Positions 43,291 to 53,570 of a DNA stretch of 64,000 bases are shown piece after piece; the first letter of the stretch is position 1, and every line of letters begins with the position of its first letter. The stretch lies in NCBI RefSeq assembly GCF_001467585.1, contig NZ_LNXY01000018.1, positions 1-64,000 on the forward strand. The letters are read 5' to 3'. Made by a program: the position numbers and the translations under genes. Source of the stretch: Legionella drozanskii LLAP-1 (lineage in GTDB: Bacteria > Pseudomonadota > Gammaproteobacteria > Legionellales > Legionellaceae). Under the pieces are notes generated by a model, which was not told where the DNA came from, did no database searches, and saw only the letters and a list, made by a program, of their open reading frames with translations.

Positions 43291-44958
43291 ATGATTGCTT
43301 TGCGCGAAGCCTATCGAGCAGGTTTATTACAACGACAAAACTGGCTACCTAATATTGTTTCTGGAATTATTGTTGGGGTAGTGGCCTTACCTCTCGCAAT
43401 GGCTTTTGCCATTGCCTCAGGTGCTAAACCAGAACAGGGTATTTATACGGCGATAATCGCTGGCTTTTTAGTTTCTGCTTTGGGCGGCAGTCGATTGCAA
43501 ATCGCTGGACCCACTGGTGCCTTCATCGTGCTGCTTTCAGGAGTGACTGCAAAATACGGGATAGAGGGGTTACAAACTGCGACGCTGATGGCAGGAATAA
43601 TTCTATTTTTATTAGGCTTAGCGCGATTCGGTACCGTCATAAAATTTATTCCTGCCCCTGTAATCATTGGTTTTACCTCAGGTATAGCTATCATTATTTG
43701 GGTTGGACAATGGAGGGACTTTTTTGGTTTACCCGCAATCTCAGGGGAACATTTCCACCAAAAATTATGGGCACTATTACAAGTATTTCCACAATTGAAT
43801 ACCACAACGACCGCCTTAGCTCTTTTGTCGTTGTTTCTCGTGATTTTTTCTCACAAATTTCCGGGTATGAAACGGGTTCCAGGCCCCCTCATTGCCTTAA
43901 TTGTTGCAACGAGTTTAGAGGCAATATTTCAGTTTGATGGTGTAGCGACAATTGGGAGTACCTTCGGTGGCATTCCCCAGGGATTACCTTCATTACAATT
44001 GCCAGATCTAAGTGCAGCGCGCTTACTTGAATTAATTGGTCCTGCGTTCGCTATAGCCATGTTAGGAGCAATTGAATCGCTACTCTCTGCAGTAGTCGCC
44101 GATGGGATGGCAGGTACTCAACATAATTCCAACCAGGAATTAATTGGTCAAGGTCTCGCTAATATTGCCACGCCATTTTTTGGTGGATTTGCTGCGACAG
44201 GAGCAATCGCACGTACTGCAACAAATATCCGCAACGGAGGAACTAGCCCAGTAGCAGGTATAATACATGCCATCACACTGGTTGTGATCATCATTTTTCT
44301 AGCGCCACTTGCAGTCTATGTACCTCTAGCTGCTCTCGCCGCGATCTTGTTTGTCGTTGCTTGGAATATGAGTGAAGCGCGTCATTTTGTGAAAATGATC
44401 AAACGTGCTCCACGTGCTGATGTAGTTGTTTTACTAACGACCTTTGGTTTGACTGTTTTCTTTGATTTGGTAGTTGCTGTGAATGTAGGTGTTATTTTAG
44501 CAACCCTTCATTTTTTACTACGCATGGCTTCCAGCGTCGAAGTTCAACAAGTCAAGGAGCAGGACTTACATCGCGAATTTACAAATTTAGGAATCAATAC
44601 AATACCGAATGATGTTCAGGTTTTCTCAATGGAAGGCCCCTTTTTCTTTGGTGCTGTTGAAAATTTTGAGCAGGCCTTAGCTAATGCGGCTAAAGAGCCA
44701 CGATTGCTCATTATTAAATTAGGCTGGGTTCCTTTTATTGATATTACCGGGTTGCAAACTTTAGAAGAATTGATCATCAATCGCCAAAAGCAGAAGGTGC
44801 GTGTCATGTTGGCCGGGGCGAATAGTCGAGTCAAAGCAAAGCTAGAGAAAGCGGGTATTATTCAATTAGTAGGAAAAGAGAATGTGTTTTCAGAGCTTTC
44901 TCAGGCGTTAGCGTTCTATTCCCAACAATCGTCAACTGCTGCATTAAGTGCCTCTTAA
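43291..44958 (+). CDS. SulP-family anion transporter with STAS domain
   Basis: This 555-residue inner-membrane transporter of the SulP/SLC26 family moves sulfate, bicarbonate or other anions. About 12-14 membrane segments include VSGIIVGVVALPLAMAFAIA and LQIAGPTGAFIVLLSG. The C-terminal STAS domain (residues about 450-540) has LIIKLGWVPFIDITGLQTLE, resembling anti-sigma-factor antagonists. No carbonic anhydrase is fused or adjacent, unlike some bicarbonate transporters of this type. The substrate is open. Confidence 0.92.
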   Translation: MIALREAYRAGLLQRQNWLPNIVSGIIVGVVALPLAMAFAIASGAKPEQGIYTAIIAGFLVSALGGSRLQIAGPTGAFIVLLSGVTAKYGIEGLQTATLMAGIILFLLGLARFGTVIKFIPAPVIIGFTSGIAIIIWVGQWRDFFGLPAISGEHFHQKLWALLQVFPQLNTTTTALALLSLFLVIFSHKFPGMKRVPGPLIALIVATSLEAIFQFDGVATIGSTFGGIPQGLPSLQLPDLSAARLLELIGPAFAIAMLGAIESLLSAVVADGMAGTQHNSNQELIGQGLANIATPFFGGFAATGAIARTATNIRNGGTSPVAGIIHAITLVVIIIFLAPLAVYVPLAALAAILFVVAWNMSEARHFVKMIKRAPRADVVVLLTTFGLTVFFDLVVAVNVGVILATLHFLLRMASSVEVQQVKEQDLHREFTNLGINTIPNDVQVFSMEGPFFFGAVENFEQALANAAKEPRLLIIKLGWVPFIDITGLQTLEELIINRQKQKVRVMLAGANSRVKAKLEKAGIIQLVGKENVFSELSQALAFYSQQSSTAALSAS

Positions 44959-44991
44959 TTGGCAATTCTAATCCGTATCTAGCGAGCGTAG

Positions 44992-45008
44992 GTCGGGCCT
45001 TGCCCGAC
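44992..45008. repeat. REP-like GC hairpin
   Basis: GTCGGGC-CTT-GCCCGAC is a perfect 7-bp stem between the convergent sulP and yihY genes, without a T-tract. It resembles the stem at 23520-23537 in length and sequence. Confidence 0.45.
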
Positions 45009-45025
45009 AATGCCACACCAATTTA

Positions 45026-46255
45026 CTAAAAACCATTCACACTAAACAATTGATTCAAATCTATGGCCAAGTTTTTTTGCAATTCTTGGTTATTTTGTTT
45101 AAATACAGCTCGACAATGATCCAAAGGTGGGCAATTGAGTTGCTCAAGATCAGCGTGAGTGGGTAGATGATAAGGTAATTGCTGACTTAGCGAATAAAGA
45201 CTCACTTCACGTAAATCTTTACTTAGCATGAATAATCCATCGCTAGTGCTATGAATAAATCCTAAATGGCTAAGCGTATTAATCATGTCATTAATATCAA
45301 TGGCAAAAGGATGGGTGGTTGAACTAATTAGTTGATCCAATGAAAGCCCTTTTCCTTCTTTTTGACCTAGCCAAAGCTGCTGCAGCCAAAGTAAGGCATG
45401 AGAAAATCCATCCAAGGGTTTGCCCAAGCGTCGCTGATGATGTACTGAGAAAGCATAACTGATCTCAGCGCCTAAAAGCGTGATGATCCATAACCAATAA
45501 ACCCAGATAAAAAATAGAGGCACTGTGGCGAAGGCGCCATAGAGTAAGCGATAACTGTTGTATTGCGATAGATAATAGACAAACGCTTGTTTTGCCGATT
45601 CAAAGAGGACTGCGGCCACTAAACCACCCCAGATCGCATGACTAATTTTGACTGGACAATTAGGAACTACCACGTACAAAAAAGTGAAGCCGACCAAGGA
45701 TAAGATAAAAGGCAAGCAACTGAGTAGAATCGAGGGCGGGGGGTAATCTTTAATAAATGGCATTGAAAATACGTAAGAACTAGCAGCTAGACTTAGGCCA
45801 AGAAATACAGGACCTAAGGATAAAATAGCCCAGTAGAGTAAAAAGGCGGTTACCCCCTGCCTGGATGAAGGTGCTCTCCAAATTCGGTTCATAGCCTGCT
45901 CAATAGTGACCATGACGAGTAGGGCAGTAAAAAATAAAATCGCCACACCCCAGGCGGAGAGATTCGATACCTGTGCCGCAAATTGGTGCAAATAATTTTG
46001 TACCGCTTTTCCCGTTGCGGGTACAAAATTTTCAAAAATAAAATCTTGAACAGGATCAGATAGGTGTTGGAATACAGGATACGACGACAAGATTGCCAGT
46101 CCAACGGTCATTAGGGGAATGACTGCTAATAAGCTGGTGAAAGCAAGAGCTGAAGCACGATAGGTGCAGTCATCATTGATAAAATGCACAGCAACAAAGC
46201 GAATAAATCGCGCTCCTTCATATAGCTTATTGATTATTTTTTCTTTCAAGTCCAT
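45026..46255 (-). CDS. yihY: YihY/BrkB-family inner-membrane protein
   Basis: This 409-residue membrane protein of the family once mislabelled RNase BN has YRASALAFTSLLAVIPLMTV, MVTIEQAMNRIWRAP, and about six membrane segments. The conserved LLYGAFATVPLFFIWVYWLW and LLGAEISYAF are followed by a cytoplasmic winged-helix-like tail of about 130 residues. The function is not established. It is divergent from arsC. Confidence 0.9.
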   Translation of the reverse strand: MDLKEKIINKLYEGARFIRFVAVHFINDDCTYRASALAFTSLLAVIPLMTVGLAILSSYPVFQHLSDPVQDFIFENFVPATGKAVQNYLHQFAAQVSNLSAWGVAILFFTALLVMVTIEQAMNRIWRAPSSRQGVTAFLLYWAILSLGPVFLGLSLAASSYVFSMPFIKDYPPPSILLSCLPFILSLVGFTFLYVVVPNCPVKISHAIWGGLVAAVLFESAKQAFVYYLSQYNSYRLLYGAFATVPLFFIWVYWLWIITLLGAEISYAFSVHHQRRLGKPLDGFSHALLWLQQLWLGQKEGKGLSLDQLISSTTHPFAIDINDMINTLSHLGFIHSTSDGLFMLSKDLREVSLYSLSQQLPYHLPTHADLEQLNCPPLDHCRAVFKQNNQELQKNLAIDLNQLFSVNGF

Positions 46256-46382
46256 GAAAGTGCAATTATCCTAGTGGTTAATATTTCATCCCGTTCTGTA
46301 TCAAAGCATAGGCAGCTAACCGCTTGACTGCAAGTTAATTTCCCAGTCTCTCTAAGTGAGATAACTCAGTTGCGAGCAACTT

Positions 46383-46391
46383 TGCTATACT
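46383..46391 (+). promoter_or_regulatory. Extended -10 promoter for arsC
   Basis: TGCTATACT fits the extended -10 pattern 45 bp before the arsC ATG, and TAAGGA near the start acts as ribosome-binding site. No matching -35 was seen. Confidence 0.35.
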
Positions 46392-46436
46392 AGCGCTTTC
46401 GATGGTCAAGCCCTCTAATTTAATAAGGATTAGTCC

Positions 46437-47382
<946 letters not shown>

Positions 47383-47444
47383 CTCTTGTATTCAGTTAAA
47401 GGACTGAGGTAAGGTCATGATTTTTTATTTAAACGAGAAATCCA

Positions 47445-48230
47445 GTGAAAATAATTAGTTTTAATGCAAATGGAATCCGAGCGGCTGCACGGAATGGTTT
47501 TTATGAATGGTTAACAGCGCAAAATCCGGATTTTGTCTGTCTTCAGGAAACGAAAGTGCAAGCATCTCAACTTACTTTGGGCGAACTCTTTTATCCTGCG
47601 GGGTATTTTTGTGAGTACTACAATGCAGAAAAGAAAGGCTATAGTGGTGTGGCAATTTATGCTCGCAAGCAACCCGAACGTATCTTAAGGGGGCTGGGAT
47701 TTGATTATTGTGATAATGAAGGGCGATATATTCAATTTGATTATCCAAAATTGAGTGTCATTTCTCTTTATCTCCCTTCAGGGACCAGCGGGGAAGTTCG
47801 TCAGAAAGTGAAATATGATTTTTTAGATCGTTTTGCTGAGCATTTAATGAAATTAAAAAACGAAGGTCGCGAGTTGATTCTCTGCGGTGATTACAATATT
47901 GCCCATAAAAAAATTGACTTAAAAAATTGGCGTGGCAATCAAAAAAATTCCGGGTTTTTACCCGAAGAGCGGGTATGGATGGATAAGCTTTTTGGTGATA
48001 TGGGTTTCATTGATGCCTTTCGTGTACGTAATCAAGAAGAAGAGCAATACACATGGTGGAGTTATCGTAGTCCTAGCGCATGGGATAAAAATGTCGGTTG
48101 GAGAATCGATTATCAAGTCATTACGCCAGGTTTAACTGACAGTGTTAAAAATGTCAGTGTTTCGCGTGAAAAACGCTGGTCTGATCATGCTCCACTAATT
48201 ATTGAGTATGAAGGGGATTGGTGTGCTTAG
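47445..48230 (+). CDS. xthA: Exonuclease III paralogue 1
   Basis: This AP endonuclease / 3'-exonuclease of the EEP superfamily acts in base-excision repair. Visible motifs are ISFNANGIRAA, the metal Glu in CLQETKVQA, LYLPSGTSGEVRQKVKYDFL, LCGDYNIAHKKIDLKNW and the catalytic SDHAPLIIEY. The 261 residues fit the family. The start is GTG. It overlaps the next paralogue by 8 bp, so the two are translationally coupled. Confidence 0.92.
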   Translation: MKIISFNANGIRAAARNGFYEWLTAQNPDFVCLQETKVQASQLTLGELFYPAGYFCEYYNAEKKGYSGVAIYARKQPERILRGLGFDYCDNEGRYIQFDYPKLSVISLYLPSGTSGEVRQKVKYDFLDRFAEHLMKLKNEGRELILCGDYNIAHKKIDLKNWRGNQKNSGFLPEERVWMDKLFGDMGFIDAFRVRNQEEEQYTWWSYRSPSAWDKNVGWRIDYQVITPGLTDSVKNVSVSREKRWSDHAPLIIEYEGDWCA

Positions 48231-49008
48231 ACTGGCTAGCTGGAACGTAAATTCATTAAAAATTCGCTTAGAGCATGTTTTAACCTGGTTGGATTCCTCA
48301 GCGATTGATATCTTAGCGATGCAGGAAACGAAACTCATTGATGAAAATTTCCCCAAAGAGGTTTTTATAGAGCGGGGCTATTATATTGTCTATGCTGGAC
48401 AAAAATCGTATAACGGCATGGCCATTATAAGTCGATATCCCATCGAAGATGTGCTCACTGATATTCCCGATTTTGATGATACTCAACGACGAATTTTGGT
48501 TGCAACAATTGCTGGAATTCGTTTAATTAATCTTTATGTTCCCAACGGCTCTGAGTTAAATTCTGAAAAATATTTCTACAAACTAAAATGGTTAGAAAAT
48601 GTTTCTGCTTATATCAAGCAACAGCTAGTGCTTTACCCCAAAGTTGCAGTGGTTGGCGATTTTAATATTGCACCCGATGATCGTGATGTCCACGATCCAG
48701 CAATATGGCAAGACTGTTTGTTTGTAAGTCCGCCAGAACGCCAAGAATTTAATGGATTAATAACCATGGGTCTGGTCGACAGTTTTCGTCATTTTCCTCA
48801 AGAAGAAAAGTTATTTAGTTGGTGGGATTATCGTGCCGGTGCATTCAGACGTAATATGGGATTACGCATTGATCATTTGCTTTTAAGCAAAGAATTAATC
48901 GAAGTATGCAAGCAATCGCAAATTGATAAAGAACCAAGAAAATGGGAGCGACCATCAGACCATGCACCTGTTTGGGTTGAATTAGACTTAGAAGTATCCG
49001 AGCATTGA
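48223..49008 (+). CDS. Exonuclease III paralogue 2
   Basis: This second EEP-family nuclease of 261 residues has LASWNVNSLKIRLEHVLTWL, AMQETKLIDENF, VVGDFNIAPDDRDVHDP, SWWDYRAGAFRRNMGLRIDH and SDHAPVWVEL, so all catalytic residues are kept. It resembles Xth-type AP endonucleases more closely than its neighbour does. The start is the GTG overlapping the upstream stop. Two adjacent copies suggest different substrates or division between AP cleavage and 3' end cleaning. Confidence 0.92.
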   Translation: MLRLASWNVNSLKIRLEHVLTWLDSSAIDILAMQETKLIDENFPKEVFIERGYYIVYAGQKSYNGMAIISRYPIEDVLTDIPDFDDTQRRILVATIAGIRLINLYVPNGSELNSEKYFYKLKWLENVSAYIKQQLVLYPKVAVVGDFNIAPDDRDVHDPAIWQDCLFVSPPERQEFNGLITMGLVDSFRHFPQEEKLFSWWDYRAGAFRRNMGLRIDHLLLSKELIEVCKQSQIDKEPRKWERPSDHAPVWVELDLEVSEH

Positions 49009-49068
49009 TTCCCTTTTGCATGAATGTCATCGCCTTAGAAGGCGAGATGACCAATCGTGAGGATAAAT

Positions 49069-49145
49069 CCGTTCGGGCTGCTGAGGCCGCAAGCCTGTCG
49101 AAGTCTGGCTCTGATTAAAACTGGGTCGGTTGGTCTTAGACCAAC
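49069..49145. repeat. Intergenic palindromic repeat cluster
   Basis: CCGTTCGGGCTGCTGAGGCC at about 49069, followed by GCCTGTCGAAG, resembles the widespread dispersed element with the core GAGCCTGTCGAA. Downstream, GTTGGTC-TTA-GACCAAC (49129-49145) is a perfect 7-bp stem. There is no coding signal in 49009-49292. Confidence 0.5.
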
Positions 49146-49292
49146 AATTTAACCCTGCATTAATGCCGAGCAAACAGGAAAAAATTGATCTATAATTAGA
49201 TTTCTGCTAATGTTGCGCCTCATTTATTAGAAGAGTATGGTGCTTGGCATAAGGTCCAGGTGGCGATGCTCGTTTGCAAAGAGAGAGTAGTT

Positions 49293-49511
49293 ATGAAAGC
49301 TTCAATCCATCCAGATTATAAAATAATCAATGTTACTTGCAGTTGCGGTCATTCCTTTGAAACTGGTTCAACACTAGGCAAAGACTTGAACATTGAAGTT
49401 TGTTCTCAGTGCCATCCTTTTTACACAGGAAAACAAAAACTAGTTGACACTGGTGGTCGAGTACAACGATTCCGTGATCGTTACAAAAAACGCGGCGAAG
49501 AAGTTAGTTAA
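49293..49511 (+). CDS. rpmE: Ribosomal protein L31
   Basis: This large-subunit ribosomal protein of 72 residues has the zinc-binding (C+) form: [11 protein letters not shown] and [20 protein letters not shown], with YKKRGEE at the end. The start is the ATG at 49293 preceded by AGAGAGAG. Upstream in-frame ATGs are not supported. It is monocistronic with its own terminator. Confidence 0.96.
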   Translation: MKASIHPDYKIINVTCSCGHSFETGSTLGKDLNIEVCSQCHPFYTGKQKLVDTGGRVQRFRDRYKKRGEEVS

Positions 49512-49627
49512 TCTAATTTTGGTTAAATCAAACCTAATTGCTTGGCTTTACAAACAAATTTCGCCAGGTGGTAGATTTGAGTTCAGCTTGTAAAAATTAA
49601 GCCATTATACCAAAAAAAGACTCAGTG

Positions 49628-49653
49628 GGCGCATGAAATATGCGCCTGTTTTT
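49628..49653 (+). terminator. Rho-independent terminator after rpmE
   Basis: GGCGCAT-GAAAT-ATGCGCC forms a perfect 7-bp stem followed by TGTTTTTG. It lies about 115 bp after the rpmE stop and before the malic-enzyme promoter region. Confidence 0.8.
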
Positions 49654-49729
49654 GTTAAAAATCACTGTTCAACTCAGGCGTTTTTCTATATGATTTCCCG
49701 CTGAGCTGTTTGAAAAGAGAGTAAGCACT

Positions 49730-50962
49730 TTGGACAAAGATGTATTAAAGCAACGTGCACTGTATTACCACGAGTATCCTGTCCCGGGAAAGCTCGAAGT
49801 GCAAATTACTAAACCAACTAATTCGCAAGATGATTTATCACTTGCTTATACACCGGGTGTTGCAGAGCCAGTGCTCGCTATAGCTGAAAACCCAGATGAT
49901 GTTTTCCGTTATACGGCAAAAGCCAATTTGGTCGCCGTAATGACAAATGGCACAGCGGTCCTTGGCTTAGGCAATGTTGGTCCTTTAGCCAGTAAACCTG
50001 TAATGGAAGGTAAGGCCGTATTATTTAAGCGTTTTGCTAACATTGACGTATTTGATATAGAAATCGATGCTGCTGATCCGCAAGCTTTCGTAGCGACTGC
50101 GAAGCGGATTTCACCCACATTTGGTGGCATCAATTTAGAAGATATTAAAGCGCCAGAGTGCTTCGAGATCGAGCAAGCTTTGATTGAGCAGTTAAATATT
50201 CCGGTATTTCATGATGATCAACATGGTACCGCAATAGTAGTTGCTGCTGGCTTATTGAATGCGCTTGACTTACAAGATAAGAGACTTGCTGATGTGAATA
50301 TCGTTTGTATCGGTGCTGGGGCAGCGGGTATAGCATCCATGAAATTACTGACGGCTCTCGGTGCAGATAAAAATAAGATGCTGCTTTTAGATACAAAAGG
50401 TGTGATTCATACGGGCAGACAGGATTTAAATCCCTATAAGTATGCTTTCGCACGAAATACTGACAAACGTACCCTTGCAGATGCTCTGGTCGATGCCGAT
50501 GTGTTTATTGGTGTTGCGAAGCCTGATTTACTCAATGCCGAGTTGTTACAATTAATGGCACCAAGACCTATCATTTTTGCTTTATCTAATCCTGATCCGG
50601 AAATAAGACCAGAAGTTGCTCACAAAGTTCGTGAAGATTTAATTATTGCGACCGGGCGTAGTGATTATCCTAATCAGGTGAATAATGTTCTCTGCTTCCC
50701 CTACATTTTCCGTGGGGCACTTGATGTACGTGCAACCTGTATCAATCAGTCAATGCAGATTGCTGCTGTTGAAGCAATTCGTCAGCTAGTGCTTGAGCCA
50801 GTTCCACAAGTTGTCAAGGATAACTATCCAGGAATGACTAATTGGGATTTCGGTCCAGACTATTTCATTCCCAAACCCATTGATCCGCGGTTAAAAGAGC
50901 GGGTAGCATTAGCCGTTGCTAAAGCAGCTAGAGCGAGTGGTGTGAGCAGAACTGGTTACTGA
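49730..50962 (+). CDS. NAD(P)-dependent malic enzyme
   Basis: It oxidatively decarboxylates malate to pyruvate. The 410 residues match the short malic-enzyme form lacking the phosphotransacetylase tail. Motifs include SLAYTPGVAEPVLAI, FGGINLEDIKAPECFEIE, FHDDQHGTAIVV and CIGAGAAGIASMKLL. The start is TTG; AGAGAG and GTAAG precede it. It supplies pyruvate and NAD(P)H. It is monocistronic. Confidence 0.95.
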   Translation: MDKDVLKQRALYYHEYPVPGKLEVQITKPTNSQDDLSLAYTPGVAEPVLAIAENPDDVFRYTAKANLVAVMTNGTAVLGLGNVGPLASKPVMEGKAVLFKRFANIDVFDIEIDAADPQAFVATAKRISPTFGGINLEDIKAPECFEIEQALIEQLNIPVFHDDQHGTAIVVAAGLLNALDLQDKRLADVNIVCIGAGAAGIASMKLLTALGADKNKMLLLDTKGVIHTGRQDLNPYKYAFARNTDKRTLADALVDADVFIGVAKPDLLNAELLQLMAPRPIIFALSNPDPEIRPEVAHKVREDLIIATGRSDYPNQVNNVLCFPYIFRGALDVRATCINQSMQIAAVEAIRQLVLEPVPQVVKDNYPGMTNWDFGPDYFIPKPIDPRLKERVALAVAKAARASGVSRTGY

Positions 50963-51010
50963 TACCTTAATTGATTCTCGTACTTAATTGATTAAGTGAA
51001 GGAGTGTGTT

Positions 51011-52309
51011 TTGTATACTGATACTAATCGAAAATACCTGTTAATGGCCTGGCTAATTTGCGGGCTTGGAGCAGTATATTACAGCTATGAATATTTTCTG
51101 CGTATATCACCTAGTGTCATGGAGCATGCACTTCGCGATCATTTTAATTTGTCTGCAACAAGTTTTGGACTGCTATCTGCTTTTTATTATTATGCTTATG
51201 TTCCCTTGCAAATACCTGTCGGAGTCTTATTAGATCGCTACGGCCCAAGATTACTGATAACAATAGCTTGTTTAATTTGTGTGGTGGGAACCTTTATTTT
51301 TGCTGGCACCACGGTATTTTGGGTTGCTGCGGTTGGACGTTTTTTAGTTGGGTTTGGTTCAGCTTTTGCTTTCGTTGGTGTTTTAAAGCTTGCAACGATT
51401 TGGCTTCCCGAAAATAAATTAGCTATGGTCGCTGGCTTGGCCGCAGCGCTTGGAACTATCGGGGCTATGATTGGTGACAATCTGCTTGGTAGCTTAGTTC
51501 TAAGCATTGGTTGGCGCCAAACAGTAAACCTCACTGCTTATTTTGGACTTGGTTTAGCGGTTGTACTATGGTTTGGTATCCGCGATAAGAAAAGTCATCA
51601 ACGTCGAAGTGGGACCGTCGCTAATTTCAAGAAAAGCATGATCGATCTAGGAATCATTGCGCGCAATAAGCAGATTTGGATAAACGGTATGTTCGGCTGT
51701 TTGGTGTATTTACCAACGACAGTGTTTGCTGAGTTATGGGGTATTCCCTATCTAAAACATGCTCATAATTTATCCCAACCAGATGCTGATTTTGCGAATT
51801 CCTTGCTGTTCTTAGGGTTTACTGTTGGTGCGCCTTTGATGGGCTATATCTCTGATAGGCTAAAACGTCGCAAACTTCCTATGCTCTTTGGAGCTACCGG
51901 AGCTGGGATTGTGATGATGATTGTGCTCTATCTACCAGGTTTGACAGGGTACCAAATCAATGCACTCTTGTTTCTATTAGGACTTTTATATAGTGCTCAA
52001 TGTATTGTTTTTGCGGTAGGTCGTGAGCTTAGTCCAAATGAAGCAGCGGGTACAGCGATGGCAATGACAAACATGATCGTGATGCTAGGTGCAATGTTTT
52101 TACAGCCTTTAGTGGGACGATTATTGGATTTAAGTTTGTCAACTCACATGGCAAATGTACCACTACAGGCTGTACCTGTAGATAAATTACAGCAACTATA
52201 TACTTCAGAGGATTATCAGTTTGCACTGTCCATTATCCCCATCGGTATCATTATTGCTGCCTTATTGACCTTCTTTTTGAAGGAAACTTATGCTAATGCA
52301 GATAACTAA
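51011..52309 (+). CDS. MFS transporter (first of a tandem pair)
   Basis: This 432-residue major facilitator has YYSYEYFLRISPSVMEHALR, DRYGPRLLITIACL, GYISDRLKRRKLPM and GRELSPNEAAGTAMAMTNMI, with about 12 membrane segments. The first segment pattern is shared with Legionella Pht-like and related dicarboxylate/amino-acid carriers. The start is taken as TTG at 51011 with AAGGAG 6 nt upstream. The substrate is unknown; the malic-enzyme gene upstream may share its transcript. It overlaps the next paralogue by 20 bp. Confidence 0.85.
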   Translation: MYTDTNRKYLLMAWLICGLGAVYYSYEYFLRISPSVMEHALRDHFNLSATSFGLLSAFYYYAYVPLQIPVGVLLDRYGPRLLITIACLICVVGTFIFAGTTVFWVAAVGRFLVGFGSAFAFVGVLKLATIWLPENKLAMVAGLAAALGTIGAMIGDNLLGSLVLSIGWRQTVNLTAYFGLGLAVVLWFGIRDKKSHQRRSGTVANFKKSMIDLGIIARNKQIWINGMFGCLVYLPTTVFAELWGIPYLKHAHNLSQPDADFANSLLFLGFTVGAPLMGYISDRLKRRKLPMLFGATGAGIVMMIVLYLPGLTGYQINALLFLLGLLYSAQCIVFAVGRELSPNEAAGTAMAMTNMIVMLGAMFLQPLVGRLLDLSLSTHMANVPLQAVPVDKLQQLYTSEDYQFALSIIPIGIIIAALLTFFLKETYANADN

Positions 52310-53570
52310 GACGATGGCGATCAGTAGAAAACAAGCACTATTTGGTAGCTTAGTCTGTGCGGTGGGCGCTTTTTTTTACTGTTATGAATTTGTATTACGA
52401 ATTATTCCTGGGGCTTTGCAGAGTGAATTAAGCGCAGCATTTGGCCATATTTCAGCAACTACTTTTGGTCAACTGTCAGCTTTTTATTATTTCGCTTACT
52501 CACCCATGCAACTTCCTGTGGGTATGTTAATGGATCGTTTTGGTCCTAGACGCTTACTAACTTTTGCTTGTCTCTGTTGTACGCTTGGATCTTGGATGTT
52601 TACTAACACCACTTCAATCTTTATTGCTGGCAGCGGTCGGTTTTTAGTAGGATTTGGTTCCTCTTTTGCTTTTGTCGGTGTTTTATCATTAGCTTTGCAT
52701 TGGCTACCCCGACGCTATTTTTCTCTCGTTGCAGGACTGATCACCACTCTAGGCATGCTGGGGCTTGTCTATGGTGAAGTCAAGATTACCGATATAGCGA
52801 TTACAATGGGTTGGCATCATGTATTAGGCATGATGGTGACTATAGGCGCAGTACTCAGCGTCCTTATTTTCTTAGTGGTGCGAGATGGACCAGAAGGATA
52901 TTCGCCTCATAGCCATCCATTACCAGAGTTTTTTTATAATGTTTGGCGTGTTTTATCTTCACCGCAAGTTTGGTTAATTGGTTTTGTTGGTGCTTGCTTA
53001 TATACTTCTCTTTCGGTTTTCGGCGAGCTATGGGGTAAAACCTACCTTGAGCAAGCTCATCATCTGACTAAAACTGAAGCTGCTAGAACCATTTCAGCAA
53101 TGTTCTTGGGTTGGGCTGTTGGTGCCCCAATTGCTGGCTTTTTATCAGATAGTTCAGGCCGTCGTGTTTTACCGTTGGTTGTCGGTGCTATAATGGCCTT
53201 TATTTGCATCTCTTTAGTACTTTATTATCCTGGCCTGTCTTATGTCTCATTAAATGTGTTGTTGTTCCTCTATGGAGTATTCAGCGCAACTGAAATTATT
53301 GTTTTTATAATGGCAAAAGAGAATTCTGGAGCTGAGTTATCCGGAACTGTTTTTGCTGCCACAAACATGATTGTAACTTTAGGTGGCGTAATCTTCCAAC
53401 CTTTAGTAGGAAAGTTACTCGATACCTTTGGTGATAGTGGCATTATTGGGGGAGAGCATATATACACTGTAGTAGATTATCAAATCGCCCTTTCTATCTT
53501 ACCTATTTCACTGCTAATGGTTACTATTCTTGCATTTTTTATGAAGGATTATCGCTCACTTGCTCATTAA
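52290..53570 (+). CDS. MFS transporter (second of a tandem pair)
   Basis: This 426-residue paralogue of the upstream gene shares FFYCYEFVLRIIPGALQSEL, DRFGPRRLLTFACL, VGFGSSFAFVGVLSLALHW and ENSGAELSGTVFAATNMIV. GAAGGA lies 6 nt before the ATG. The start overlaps the preceding gene by 20 bp. The 3' end overlaps the convergent dam gene by 15 bp. The substrate is unknown. Confidence 0.85.
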   Translation: MLMQITKTMAISRKQALFGSLVCAVGAFFYCYEFVLRIIPGALQSELSAAFGHISATTFGQLSAFYYFAYSPMQLPVGMLMDRFGPRRLLTFACLCCTLGSWMFTNTTSIFIAGSGRFLVGFGSSFAFVGVLSLALHWLPRRYFSLVAGLITTLGMLGLVYGEVKITDIAITMGWHHVLGMMVTIGAVLSVLIFLVVRDGPEGYSPHSHPLPEFFYNVWRVLSSPQVWLIGFVGACLYTSLSVFGELWGKTYLEQAHHLTKTEAARTISAMFLGWAVGAPIAGFLSDSSGRRVLPLVVGAIMAFICISLVLYYPGLSYVSLNVLLFLYGVFSATEIIVFIMAKENSGAELSGTVFAATNMIVTLGGVIFQPLVGKLLDTFGDSGIIGGEHIYTVVDYQIALSILPISLLMVTILAFFMKDYRSLAH

